From contig NZ_FMHU01000002.1 of NCBI RefSeq assembly GCF_900091415.1, positions 248,001 to 312,000 of the forward strand: a stretch of DNA of 64,000 bases. Direction: 5' to 3'. How positions within the stretch are numbered: the stretch's first letter is position 1; each line of letters starts with the position of its first letter. The notes under the pieces are model-generated. The model saw only the letters and a list, made by a program, of their open reading frames with translations, was not told the origin of the DNA and did not search any database. Origin of the DNA: Micromonospora inyonensis. Lineage in GTDB: Bacteria; Actinomycetota; Actinomycetes; Mycobacteriales; Micromonosporaceae. This document shows, one piece after another, positions 35,701-44,149 of this stretch. The position numbers were made by a program, and so were the translations under genes.

Positions 35701-38700
35701 TCACCTGGCCGCCGCCGGGCAGCCGGCGACCGCCGCCGAGCTGCGCGACCGGCTCGCCGCCGAGCTGCCCGAGTACATGGTGCCCGCGGCGTACGTCCAC
35801 CTCGCCGCGTGGCCGCTGACGCCCAACGGCAAGCTCGACCGGGCGGCCCTGCCGGCGCCGGACGGGGAGGCGTTCGGCCAGCGCGGCTACGCCGAACCGG
35901 TGGGCCTGTTGGAGACGATGGTCGCCGGGATCTGGGCGGAGGTGCTGGGCGTCGAGCGGGTCGGCCGCCACGACGACTTCTTCGCCCTGGGCGGCCACTC
36001 GCTGCTCGCCATGCGCCTGGTGTCGAAAATCCGGCAGGCGCTGGGCTGGGAGGTGTCGCCAGCGGCGGTCTTCGCGGCACCGGTGCTGTCCACGTTCGTC
36101 GCTCGGCTGACGCCGGACGGCCGGGACGTGCTGCCGCCGATCCGCCCGGTCGACCGCGCCGGGGCGCTGGAGCTGTCGTTCGCGCAGCAGCGGTTGTGGT
36201 TCCTGGAACGCCTGGGCAGGGTCAGCCTGGCCTACCACCTGCCACTGACACTCCAACTGGACGGCTGGCTCGACCGCGACGCCCTCACCTCCGCCCTGGA
36301 CGCCCTCGTCGCCCGCCACGAAGCCCTCCGCACCCGCTTCGTCACCAACGGCGCCGACGCCTACCAATACATCGACCCACCCGACGTCGGCCTCACCCTC
36401 CACACCTACGACCTCACCGGCCGCACCGACGCCGGCAACCGTCTGGCCCAGATCCGGGACGAAGAAGCCGCCACCCCGTTCGACCTCACCACCGGCCCCC
36501 TCATCCGCGGCCGACTCGTCACCCTCGCCCCCGACCGACACATCCTCCTACTCACAATGCACCACATCGCTGCCGACGGCTGGTCCATGGGCGTCCTCAC
36601 CCGCGACCTCAGCACCCTCTACACCGCATTCCACCAGCACCAGCCCAACCCACTGCCACCACTGGCCGTCCAATACGCCGACTACGCCACCTGGCAACGC
36701 CAATGGCTCTCCGACACCACCCTCACCCGCCAGAAAACCTACTGGCGCCACACCCTCACCGACGCCCCCACACTCCTGGAACTACCCACCGACCGGCCCC
36801 GACCCGCCGAACAGGACCACCACGGCGCCCACCTGCCCGTCGAATTCGACACCGACCTCACCGCCGCCCTGCACACCCTCACCCATCACACCGGCGGCAC
36901 CCTGTTCATGACCCTCCTCACCGGCTGGTCCATCGTCCTGTCCCGCCTCGCCGCACAGCACGACCTCGTCATCGGCATCCCCACCGCCAACCGACGCCGC
37001 ACCGAACTCGAAGACCTCATCGGCTTCTTCGTCAACACCCTCGCTCTCCGCGTCAACCTCGACGGGGACCCCACCGTCACCCAACTACTCCACCGCGTCC
37101 GCGACCTGTCACTGGCCGCCCTCGAACATCAGGACCTGCCCTTCGAACAGGTCGTCGAGATCGTCAACCCCACCCGCAACCTCGCCCACGCGCCCCTGTT
37201 CCAGGTCATGTTCGCCTGGCAGAACAACGAGGAAAACGACCTCGACCTGCCGGGCATCGACGTCACCACCCTGCCCACCGCCCACCCCAGCGCCATGTTC
37301 GACCTCAACCTCTCCCTCACCGAACACGACGGCCGGATCACCGGCACTTTCGAATACGCCACCGCCCTGTTCGACCGCACCACCGCCCACCAACACACCC
37401 GCTACCTCCACCACGTACTCACCCAGATGGCGGAGCAGCCCGACCAGCCCATCAGCGAACTGTCCCTGATGGATGGACGGCAGCGGCAGCGGCTGGTGCG
37501 CCAGGGCTCCACGTCGCCGGTGGCGCAGGGCATCCGGGCGCGCTTCGAGGATCGGGCGGCGGCTAACCCCGAGGCGATCGCGGTGACGTTCAAGGGACGG
37601 TCGCTGCCCTACGGCGACCTGAACACCCGCGCCAACCAACTCGCACACCACCTACGCGACCTCGGCGTCGGCCCCGACTCGCTGGTCGCGGTCTGCCTGC
37701 GCCGGTCGCCGAACCTGATCGTCGCGCTGCTGGCCATCCTCAAGGCCGGCGGCGCGTACCTGCCCCTCGACCCGGCCTACCCCGCCCCGCGGCTCGCGTA
37801 CATGCTGGACGACAGCGCGCCGGTCCTCCTGCTCACCGACGCCGACACCGCGACCGTCACCGAGGTCGCCGGCGCGCTGCCTGCCGTCAACCTCGCCACG
37901 GACGGCGAACGCTGGGCCGGGCAGCCCACCGACGACCCCAGCCCGGTCGCCGGGCCCGACCACCTCGCGTACGTCCTTTACACCTCCGGCTCCACGGGCC
38001 GGCCGAAGGGCGTGGCGCAGACCTGGCGTTGCCTCGACAACCTGATCGACTGGCAGCTCCGGTACGCCGCGCCCGGCAGCCCGGCACCGGAGCGGGTGCT
38101 GCAGTTCGCCTCGATCAGCTTCGACATGTCCGCCCACGAGATCTGGAGCACCCTGTGCCAGGGCGGCACGCTGGTGCTGATCGACGAGGAACAAGCCAGG
38201 GACCTCGGCGGGCTGCGCCGCCTCATCGCCGAACAGGGCGTACGGCGCGCGTTCCTGCCGACGGCGGTGCTGCACCAGCTGGCGGGCCTGACCACGGACG
38301 AACCCCCGCTCGCGTCCGGCTGCGAGATCGTCACCTCCGGCGAGGCGCTGCGGATCGACGACAGCGTCCGCGCCCTGCTCGTGGGCCTCGGCGGCGGATA
38401 CCTCTACAACCACTACGGCCCGACCGAGACGCACGTGGTCAGCCAGTACGCCCTGGCCACCGCCGACGCGGCCAGCTGGCCGGCGCTGCCGCCGATCGGC
38501 CGGCCGATCGCCAACGCGCGATTCTACGTGCTCGACGACCGGCTCGACCCGGTGCCGGACGGGGTGCTCGGCGAGCTGTGGATCGGCGGCATCGCTCTGG
38601 CTCGGGGCTACCTGAACCGGCCTGCGCTGACGGCGGAACGGTTCCGCCCCGACCCGTACGCGGGGCCGGGCGAGCGGATGTACCGCAGCGGCGACCTGGT

Positions 38701-39391
38701 CCGCCGCCGGGCCGACGGCGTGATCGACTTCGTCGGCCGCGCCGACGACCAGGTCAAGGTACGCGGCTTCCGGGTCGAGCCGGGCGAGATCGAGAGCGCC
38801 CTGCGGGACGTCCCCGGCGTACGCGAGGCGGCCGTCCTGTTGCGCGAGGACTCGCCCGGCGACCCGCACCTGGTCGGCTACCTGGTCGGCGACGCCACCG
38901 CCGAGGCGGCCCGCGACCACCTGCGGCTGCGGCTGCCCCAGTACATGGTGCCGACCCGCTGGACGGTGCTGGACCGGCTGCCGCTGACCGCCAACGGCAA
39001 GCTCGACCGCCGCGCCCTGCCGGCGCCGGACCAGGCGGACGACGCCGCCTACGTCGCGCCGCGCGACGGGCGGGAGGCCGAGCTGGCCGCCATCTGGGCG
39101 GAGGTGCTGCGCCGCGACCGCGTCGGGGCGTACGACAACTTCTTTGCCCTCGGCGGGCACTCGCTGCTGGCCTCGCGGCTCGTTCACGCCGTCAATCAGC
39201 GCATGTCGGCGCAGCTGTCGCTGCGTACCCTGTTCCGCACGCCGGTCCTGGCCGACCTGGCGGCCGAGCTGGCGCGGCACGACGCCCCCGCCGCCGTGGC
39301 CTTCGCGTCGCTCACCCCCGACCCCGCCGCCCGCCACGAGCCGTTCCCGCTCACCGACATCTGTACGGGGGACTCTACAAACAATGGCTGA
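32750..39391 (+). CDS. dimodular non-ribosomal peptide synthetase (C-A-PCP-C-A-PCP)
   Basis: This 2,213-residue NRPS is built as C1 (about 75-510), A1 (525-1040), PCP1 (1050-1120), C2 (1135-1560), A2 (1580-2095), PCP2 (2105-2175) and a 35-residue tail. C1 has NVQDIYPLAPMQEGILFHH and HHIIDDT; C2 has HHIAADG. Both carriers have GGHSLLA with the phosphopantetheine Ser. A1 motif A3 is YTSGTSGAANG; A2 has YTSGSTGRPKG. My manual specificity codes are D-V-A-A-V-C-A-V-D for A1 and D-M-H-T-V-S-H-V-V for A2 (low confidence); A2 shares H-V-V with proline-type codes. There is no thioesterase and no carrier domain ahead of C1. The start ATG has only a weak ribosome site. The downstream dioxygenase is probably coupled. 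Confidence 0.93.
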   Translation: MSRGGTLPHDHSFHNSAPDQAGTTAEIQPLPDWSGPEVPPNLIPADCTRITPNMLPLVDLSQREIDAVVATVPGGAPNVQDIYPLAPMQEGILFHHLTARDSDPHLVTSLIGFADRDRLDRYRAALEAVIARHDILRTGIVWQGVNEPVQVVWRRVPLLVEEVTLDPAGGDPGRQLREHFDRRYGRLPLDHAPLLLVVARDPHDGRWLALELIHHIIDDTSLKKLNAEIQAHLAGQADRLPPPLPFRDFVARIRRGVDRAAQEAFFRGMLADVDAPTAPFGLLDIHGDVRVMRDARVRVDAGLSRRLRDRAQALQVSVTSLFHVAWAQVLARASGRRDVVFGTVLFGRMQGGVGSDQMLGPFINTLPVRVTLGGTGAADAVRRTHETLTELIRHENAPPALAQSCSGVAPPAPLFTALLNYRHAAVLAKPETTATVGADDLTYLAAEERGNYPLALDVDDLGDDFVLTVAATAEIPADRVCAMVERALETLAEALERAPGAAAGRLDVLPPAERRRLLADGNDSTVAYPPGRCVHHLVETQAARDPYAVALVLDDEELTYGELNARANRLAHHLRDRGVGPDRVVAICVERSLDTVVTLLAVLKAGGAYLPLDPAYPVDRLAHMLADSAPVAALTHGPARDRLHAALAGTDTPVVDLDLDAAAWADLPATGPVVADLAPHHLAYVIYTSGTSGAANGVLVEHRQLVAVAAAWERLFDLRPGLTHLQMASFSFDVFTADVVRALGFGGRLVLCPRPLLLDSPGLYALLRRHDVDFADFVPAVLNPLMAYLDAVGGTLAGLETVVCGSDAWTAANAVQLRTLCGPRVRIVNAYGVTEAAVDSTCHLLPADAADVVRLPIGRPLPNVRVYLLDAAGEPVPVGVVGEIWIGGAGVARGYLNRPELTAQRFTASPFVPGDRLYRTGDLGRRLPDGQVEFLGRDDFQVKIRGFRVELGEIEARLAACPGVREAVVVARPDTSGHQRLIAYHLAAAGQPATAAELRDRLAAELPEYMVPAAYVHLAAWPLTPNGKLDRAALPAPDGEAFGQRGYAEPVGLLETMVAGIWAEVLGVERVGRHDDFFALGGHSLLAMRLVSKIRQALGWEVSPAAVFAAPVLSTFVARLTPDGRDVLPPIRPVDRAGALELSFAQQRLWFLERLGRVSLAYHLPLTLQLDGWLDRDALTSALDALVARHEALRTRFVTNGADAYQYIDPPDVGLTLHTYDLTGRTDAGNRLAQIRDEEAATPFDLTTGPLIRGRLVTLAPDRHILLLTMHHIAADGWSMGVLTRDLSTLYTAFHQHQPNPLPPLAVQYADYATWQRQWLSDTTLTRQKTYWRHTLTDAPTLLELPTDRPRPAEQDHHGAHLPVEFDTDLTAALHTLTHHTGGTLFMTLLTGWSIVLSRLAAQHDLVIGIPTANRRRTELEDLIGFFVNTLALRVNLDGDPTVTQLLHRVRDLSLAALEHQDLPFEQVVEIVNPTRNLAHAPLFQVMFAWQNNEENDLDLPGIDVTTLPTAHPSAMFDLNLSLTEHDGRITGTFEYATALFDRTTAHQHTRYLHHVLTQMAEQPDQPISELSLMDGRQRQRLVRQGSTSPVAQGIRARFEDRAAANPEAIAVTFKGRSLPYGDLNTRANQLAHHLRDLGVGPDSLVAVCLRRSPNLIVALLAILKAGGAYLPLDPAYPAPRLAYMLDDSAPVLLLTDADTATVTEVAGALPAVNLATDGERWAGQPTDDPSPVAGPDHLAYVLYTSGSTGRPKGVAQTWRCLDNLIDWQLRYAAPGSPAPERVLQFASISFDMSAHEIWSTLCQGGTLVLIDEEQARDLGGLRRLIAEQGVRRAFLPTAVLHQLAGLTTDEPPLASGCEIVTSGEALRIDDSVRALLVGLGGGYLYNHYGPTETHVVSQYALATADAASWPALPPIGRPIANARFYVLDDRLDPVPDGVLGELWIGGIALARGYLNRPALTAERFRPDPYAGPGERMYRSGDLVRRRADGVIDFVGRADDQVKVRGFRVEPGEIESALRDVPGVREAAVLLREDSPGDPHLVGYLVGDATAEAARDHLRLRLPQYMVPTRWTVLDRLPLTANGKLDRRALPAPDQADDAAYVAPRDGREAELAAIWAEVLRRDRVGAYDNFFALGGHSLLASRLVHAVNQRMSAQLSLRTLFRTPVLADLAAELARHDAPAAVAFASLTPDPAARHEPFPLTDICTGDSTNNG

Positions 39392-39473
39392 TCGACCGAT
39401 CAAGGGAGAGGCGCCTGCTGTCGCAACGGCTTCCACAGCAGTGCGAGCCGGTGGAGAAATGAGGAGGAGCACC

Positions 39474-40307
39474 GTGGCTGACGTCGTGGCTGATCTTGAC
39501 CAGTATCGGGAGCAGGGCTGGTTGATGGCCGACTTTTCGCTGGATGACGATCTCCTGGAGGCGCTGCGCGAGGGCATCCTGCGGGTGTCCGCGCAGCGGC
39601 GATCCGAGGTCGTCTTCGAGAGTGGCACCGATGTCGTTCGCGCCGTGCACGGATGTCACATGTACGATCCGTTCTTCGGTCGCATCGTCCGGCATCCGCA
39701 GTTCGTGCAACTCGCCCAGGCAATCCTCGGCGAAGACGTTTATCTGTACCAGTTCAAAATCAATATGAAGCTGCCTTTCGAGGGTGCGGCTTGGCCGTGG
39801 CACCAGGACTTCACGTTCTGGCACAACGAGGACGGGATGGCGCTACCCAAGGCTGTCAACCTGATGGTGTTCATAGACGACGCGCACGAAGCCAACGGGC
39901 CGCTGAGGCTGATTCCCGGAACACACGTCGTCCTCGAGGACTTGGCGGGCGGTAACGAGCGGCGCGCAGACTGGCGGAGCCATGTCTCCGCTGACCTCGC
40001 GTACACCATCCCGGCCGAGATCGTGAAGCAACTGGTGGCAGAGCGAGGTGAGCAGATACTTCTCGCGCCGGCCGGGAGGGTCTGTGCCTTTCATCCGAGC
40101 CTCGTCCATGCCTCGTCGAGTAACCTGTCAGCGGATCGCCGCGCGATGATGATCCTCACCTATAATGCGGTGAGCAACGCGCCTGCATCGCCGACCCGGC
40201 CCGAATTCCTGGTTAACCGAGATGCAACTCCGCTGCCTGTGGAGCCGCTGTCCGAATGGCTGCGTAGCCTTGCAGTGTGCGGCGAGTATCGCCGCCGTTC
40301 ACTGTAA
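39474..40307 (+). CDS. phytanoyl-CoA dioxygenase (PhyH) family hydroxylase
   Basis: This Fe(II)/2-oxoglutarate-dependent oxygenase of 277 residues has metal ligands in WHQDF (HxD) and the distal His in FHPSLVHAS, with an Arg in DRRAMMILTYN for 2-oxoglutarate. NLMVFIDDAHEANGPLRLIPGTH is the typical middle section. GTG 39474 is preferred because GAGGAGG lies 6 nt upstream; ATG 39384 overlaps the NRPS stop and would add 30 residues by coupling. The gene is visibly less GC-rich than its neighbours, suggesting later acquisition. It probably hydroxylates the NRPS-bound or released amino acid. The 415 nt up to dnaG contain no recognisable gene. Confidence 0.85.
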   Translation: MADVVADLDQYREQGWLMADFSLDDDLLEALREGILRVSAQRRSEVVFESGTDVVRAVHGCHMYDPFFGRIVRHPQFVQLAQAILGEDVYLYQFKINMKLPFEGAAWPWHQDFTFWHNEDGMALPKAVNLMVFIDDAHEANGPLRLIPGTHVVLEDLAGGNERRADWRSHVSADLAYTIPAEIVKQLVAERGEQILLAPAGRVCAFHPSLVHASSSNLSADRRAMMILTYNAVSNAPASPTRPEFLVNRDATPLPVEPLSEWLRSLAVCGEYRRRSL

Positions 40308-40722
40308 CCCCTCCATCGCCGACAGACCCTCTGCGAGCCGGACCTGCGCGATCGACGTGTCTCGCCGTAACGCAACGCCCCGAACTGGTTACCCGACAGT
40401 CTCTGAGAGGCGGAGCATGGTGACGATTTTTTCGCATCGCGGCTCCTTCGAGTGTGAAACGTCGGTAGAAAGTTGGAGTCCTGTGCTTTTCATGGTCGGG
40501 GGATGAGGGTTCTGGTGCCCACAGATCGCGTCGACTGTCCCTGAGCACCTCGAACTCGCATCGCTGTACAGGGCAGGTAGGCAAGGGGGGAGCAGCCGGT
40601 TGAGTTGATCGCCGCTTTCTGCTCGGATCACCCGACCCCGGCAGGAGTCCGTCACACGCCGTGCCCCCGCCGGGCCGATCCCGGGCCGCGCAGGGCAGGA
40701 TGTACGCCGGAGGAGGTGGCCG

Positions 40723-42588
40723 ATGGCTGGGCGGATCCGGGACGAGGACATCGCGCTGGTACGCGAACGCACCTCGATCGCGGACGTCATCTCCGAGACG
40801 GTGACGCTGAAGTCGGCCGGCGGCGGCAACCTCAAGGGCCTCTGCCCGTTCCACGACGAGAAGAGCCCGTCGTTCAACGTCTCGCCGGCCCGCAACGTCT
40901 TCTACTGCTTCGGCTGCGGCGCGGGCGGCGACGCGATCAAGTTCCTGATGGACGCCGACCACCTCAGCTTCGTCGAGTCGGTCGAGCGGCTCGCCGACCG
41001 CGCCGGCATCCAGCTGCGCTACGTCGAGGACGGCAAGCCCGCCCCCCGCCTCCGGCAGCAGCAGGGGCAGCGGCAGCGCCTGGTCGCCGCGCACGCCGCC
41101 GCCGTCGAGTTCTACACCGCGCAGCTCACCACCGCCGGGGCGCGTCCGGCCCGCGAGTTCCTCGCCGAGCGCGGCTTCGACCGGGCCGCCGCCGAGCGGT
41201 ACGGCTGCGGCTTCGCCCCGGACGCCTGGGACCTGCTCACCAAGCACCTGCGTCAGCAGGGCTTCAGCCACGACGAGCTGGTCACCGCCGGGCTGTCCCG
41301 GCCGGCCCGCTCCGGTTCGCTGATCGACCGGTTCCGCCGCCGGCTGCTCTGGCCGATCCGGGACCTCAGCGGCGACGTGATCGGCTTCGGCGCGCGCAAG
41401 CTCTTCGCCGACGACGACGGCCCGAAGTACCTGAACACCCCCGAGACCCCGATCTACAAGAAGTCGCACGTGCTCTACGGCATCGACCAGGCCAAACGGG
41501 AGATCGCCAAGCAGGGCCGGGTGGTCGTGGTCGAGGGGTACACCGACGTGATGGCCTGCCACCTGGCCGGCGAGACGACCGCCGTGGCGACCTGCGGCAC
41601 CGCGTTCGGCGCGGACCACATCGGGGTGCTGCGCCGGCTCCTGCTGGACAGCGACGACGTGGCCGGCGAGATCATCTTCACCTTCGACGGGGACGCCGCC
41701 GGGCAGAAGGCCGCGCTGCGCGCCTTCTCCGACGACCAGCGCTTCGTCGGGCGGACCTTCATCGCGGTCAGCCCGGACAACATGGACCCGTGCGAGCTGC
41801 GGCTGGCAAAGGGGGACCTGGCCGTGCGGGACCTGGTCGCCCGCCGCGAGCCGCTTGTCGACTTCGCGCTCCGGCACGTGATCAGCCGGTACGACCTGGA
41901 CACCGTCGACGGCCGGGTGGAGGCGATGCGCCGCGCCGCCCCGCTGGTCGCCAAGCTCAAGGACGCCGAGAAGCGCCCGGAGTACGTCCGCAAGCTCGCC
42001 GGTGACCTCGGCATGGAGATCGAACCGGTGCAGCGGGCGGTGCTCGCCGCCGGGGCCGCCCCGACCGGCCGGGAGGCGTCGCGCTCCGCACCGGCCCGGC
42101 GGGAGCCGGCCGTGGACAGCCCGCAGTCGATGGTCGAGCGGGAGGCGCTGAAGCTGGCCCTCCAGGAGCCGGTGCTCGCCGGTCCGATGTTCGACGCGGT
42201 CGGCGCGGACGAGTACCGCCACCCGGTCCACCAGGTGGTGCGCGCGGCGGTCGCGGAGGCCGGCGGGGTGTCCTCGGCGACCGGCGGCGCGGTCTGGGTC
42301 GGCCGGGTCCAGGACGCCTGCGCCGATCTCGCCGCGCAGGCCCTCGTCGCGGAGCTGGCCGTGGAACCGCTGCGGATCGACGGCGAGCCCGACCCGAGGT
42401 ACGTCTCGATCACTCTCGCCCAGTTGCAGTGGGGGTCGGTGACCAGCCGGATCAAGGACCTCAAGTCCAAGATCCAGCGGGTGAACCCGGTGGCGCACAA
42501 GGACGAGTACTTCGCGCTCTTCGGCGAGCTGCTCTCGCTGGAGCAGCACGCCCGGGCGTTGCGCGAACAGGCCGCGGGAGGACTGTAG
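40723..42588 (+). CDS. dnaG: DNA primase
   Basis: This enzyme synthesises RNA primers at the replication fork; 621 residues, normal length. The zinc-binding domain has CPFHDEKSPSF...YCFGCGAGGDAI (CHCC ligands, residues 41-66). The TOPRIM core has VVVVEGYTDVMACHLAG and TFDGDAAGQKAA, and the helicase-binding helical C-domain runs from about 460. ATG 40723 lies behind GGAGGAGGTGG. The gene immediately downstream starts at the next base. Confidence 0.97.
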   Translation: MAGRIRDEDIALVRERTSIADVISETVTLKSAGGGNLKGLCPFHDEKSPSFNVSPARNVFYCFGCGAGGDAIKFLMDADHLSFVESVERLADRAGIQLRYVEDGKPAPRLRQQQGQRQRLVAAHAAAVEFYTAQLTTAGARPAREFLAERGFDRAAAERYGCGFAPDAWDLLTKHLRQQGFSHDELVTAGLSRPARSGSLIDRFRRRLLWPIRDLSGDVIGFGARKLFADDDGPKYLNTPETPIYKKSHVLYGIDQAKREIAKQGRVVVVEGYTDVMACHLAGETTAVATCGTAFGADHIGVLRRLLLDSDDVAGEIIFTFDGDAAGQKAALRAFSDDQRFVGRTFIAVSPDNMDPCELRLAKGDLAVRDLVARREPLVDFALRHVISRYDLDTVDGRVEAMRRAAPLVAKLKDAEKRPEYVRKLAGDLGMEIEPVQRAVLAAGAAPTGREASRSAPARREPAVDSPQSMVEREALKLALQEPVLAGPMFDAVGADEYRHPVHQVVRAAVAEAGGVSSATGGAVWVGRVQDACADLAAQALVAELAVEPLRIDGEPDPRYVSITLAQLQWGSVTSRIKDLKSKIQRVNPVAHKDEYFALFGELLSLEQHARALREQAAGGL

Positions 42589-43122
42589 ATGGGACTGTTC
42601 AACCGCCGGCCGAAGCTGCCCGTCCGGCACCGGCCGGAACTGGCCGCCGACGAGCGGGTCCTCGCCTGGGCCGGGGTGGGTGACGGCGGGGAAGCCGCCG
42701 CGGTCGCCACCAACCTGGGGCTCTGGCTGCCCGGCCGGACCGCGCGGCTGGGCTGGCACGACATCCTCAAGGCGGTCTGGTCCGGACGGGAACTGACCGT
42801 CACCCCGGCCGAGCCGGTCGCCGAGCGGGACGGGTACCTGGTAATCGCCGACGCGCCCACCGAGACCTTCCTCCTCCTGGACCCGGGGGAGCTGCCGCAC
42901 CAGGTCCGCGCCCGGGTGACCAAGTCCGTGGCGTACACCGAACACCAGCCGGTGCCCGGCGGCGCGGGCCGGATCGCCGCCCGCCGGGTGCCCGGCGTCG
43001 ACGGCCTGACCTGGACGGTCCGCTACGACCCCGGCACCCCGGCCGACGACCCGGAGGTGGTCGCCGAGACCGACCGCCTGGTGGCCGCCGCGCGGGTCGC
43101 CACCGCCCCCGGTTCGCTGTAG
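42589..43122 (+). CDS. conserved actinobacterial protein downstream of dnaG
   Basis: This 177-residue protein starts at the base after the dnaG stop, so it is translationally coupled. It has a basic N-terminus (MGLFNRRPKLPVRHRPEL) followed by a small beta-rich domain: ERVLAWAGVG, AVATNLGLWLPGRTARLGWHDILKAVWSGREL and GLTWTVRYDPG. The pattern resembles a PH-like fold (GRTARLGWHDI). No catalytic residues stand out. Actinobacteria commonly carry this gene after dnaG, but its job is not known to me. Confidence 0.8.
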   Translation: MGLFNRRPKLPVRHRPELAADERVLAWAGVGDGGEAAAVATNLGLWLPGRTARLGWHDILKAVWSGRELTVTPAEPVAERDGYLVIADAPTETFLLLDPGELPHQVRARVTKSVAYTEHQPVPGGAGRIAARRVPGVDGLTWTVRYDPGTPADDPEVVAETDRLVAAARVATAPGSL

Positions 43123-43203
43123 GGGACGTGGTGGCCGCCGCCTCCGGTCGAGGACCCGGAAAAGGGGTGGGGCCGGTCGGAGGGGCCGGCTAGGGTCGTC
43201 CGC

Positions 43204-44133
43204 GTGACGGCAGAGGTGTTGATCCGAGCCCGGGGCCTGGTGAAACGGTTCGGTGACTTCACCGCCGTGGACGGGATCGACGTCGACGTACCTGCCGGGG
43301 AGGCGTTCGGGTTCCTCGGCCCCAACGGGGCGGGCAAGTCCTCGACCATGCGGATGGTCGGCTGCATCTCCCCGCCCAGCGGCGGCGAGCTGCGTATCCT
43401 CGGCATGGACCCGGTCCGCGACGGGCCGGCGATCCGGGCCCGCCTCGGCGTCTGCCCGCAGCTGGACAACCTCGACCCGGAGCTGACCGTCCGGGAGAAC
43501 CTCACCACCTACGCGCGCTACTTCGGCATCCCCCGCCGGGTGGCCCGGGACCGCGCCGCCGAGCTGCTCGACTTCGTGCAGCTCACCGAGCGGGCCGACA
43601 GCAAGGTCGAGCCGCTCTCCGGCGGCATGAAGCGCCGGCTCACCATCGCCCGCGCGCTGGTCAACGAGCCGGAGATCGTCCTGCTCGACGAGCCGACCAC
43701 CGGGCTCGACCCGCAGGCCCGGCACCTGGTGTGGGAACGGCTGTTCCGGCTCAAGCAGCAGGGAGTGACCCTGGTGCTGACCACGCACTACATGGACGAG
43801 GCGGAGCAGCTCTGCGACCGCCTGGTGGTGATGGACGGCGGCCGGATCGCCGCCGAGGGGTCGCCCCGGGCGCTGATCGAGCGGTACTCCACCCGCGAGG
43901 TGGTGGAGCTGCGCTTCGCCGCCGAGTCGCAGGAGGCGTTCGCCGGCAAGCTCGACGGTGTCGGCGAACGGGTCGAGGTGCTGCCCGACCGGGTCCTGCT
44001 CTACGTCACGAACGGCGACGACGCGGTCACCGAGGTCCACGCGCGCGGGCTCACCCCGGCGAGCGTGCTGGTCCGGCGCAGCAGCCTGGAGGACGTCTTC
44101 CTCCGCCTGACCGGTCGCACCCTGGTCGACTGA
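43204..44133 (+). CDS. ABC exporter ATPase, DrrA/NodI-like
   Basis: This 309-residue ATPase has Walker A GPNGAGKSS, signature LSGGMKRRLTIARAL, Walker B IVLLDEPTTGLDPQ and the H-loop TTHYMDEAE. The C-terminal 70 residues have the DrrA-type extension (EVHARGLTPASVLVRRSSLEDVFLRLTGRTL). It heads a three-gene operon with two ABC-2 permeases. The NodI/NodJ-like features suggest lipid-linked or hydrophobic cargo, but the substrate is not identifiable. Confidence 0.93.
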   Translation: MTAEVLIRARGLVKRFGDFTAVDGIDVDVPAGEAFGFLGPNGAGKSSTMRMVGCISPPSGGELRILGMDPVRDGPAIRARLGVCPQLDNLDPELTVRENLTTYARYFGIPRRVARDRAAELLDFVQLTERADSKVEPLSGGMKRRLTIARALVNEPEIVLLDEPTTGLDPQARHLVWERLFRLKQQGVTLVLTTHYMDEAEQLCDRLVVMDGGRIAAEGSPRALIERYSTREVVELRFAAESQEAFAGKLDGVGERVEVLPDRVLLYVTNGDDAVTEVHARGLTPASVLVRRSSLEDVFLRLTGRTLVD

Positions 44134-44149
44134 GGACGGGGGAGCGCGG

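Noticed and set aside
32696..36541. Open reading frame of 1,281 codons on the minus strand opposite the NRPS
   Set aside because: It has no recognisable domain and a composition dominated by Arg, Gly, Val and Gln, as expected for an antisense frame of high-GC coding DNA; the plus strand carries complete NRPS motifs.
39384..39473. Earlier ATG for the dioxygenase overlapping the NRPS stop
   Set aside because: Possible by coupling, but the spacing to the purine-rich site is long and the 30 extra residues look unstructured; GTG 39474 has a strong site at good distance.
37652..39628. Long minus-strand frame opposite the NRPS end and dioxygenase
   Set aside because: Antisense shadow with no family features; it crosses two genes.
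40308..40722. Small ORFs between the dioxygenase and dnaG
   Set aside because: None has a convincing ribosome site, domain or codon pattern; left as non-coding.
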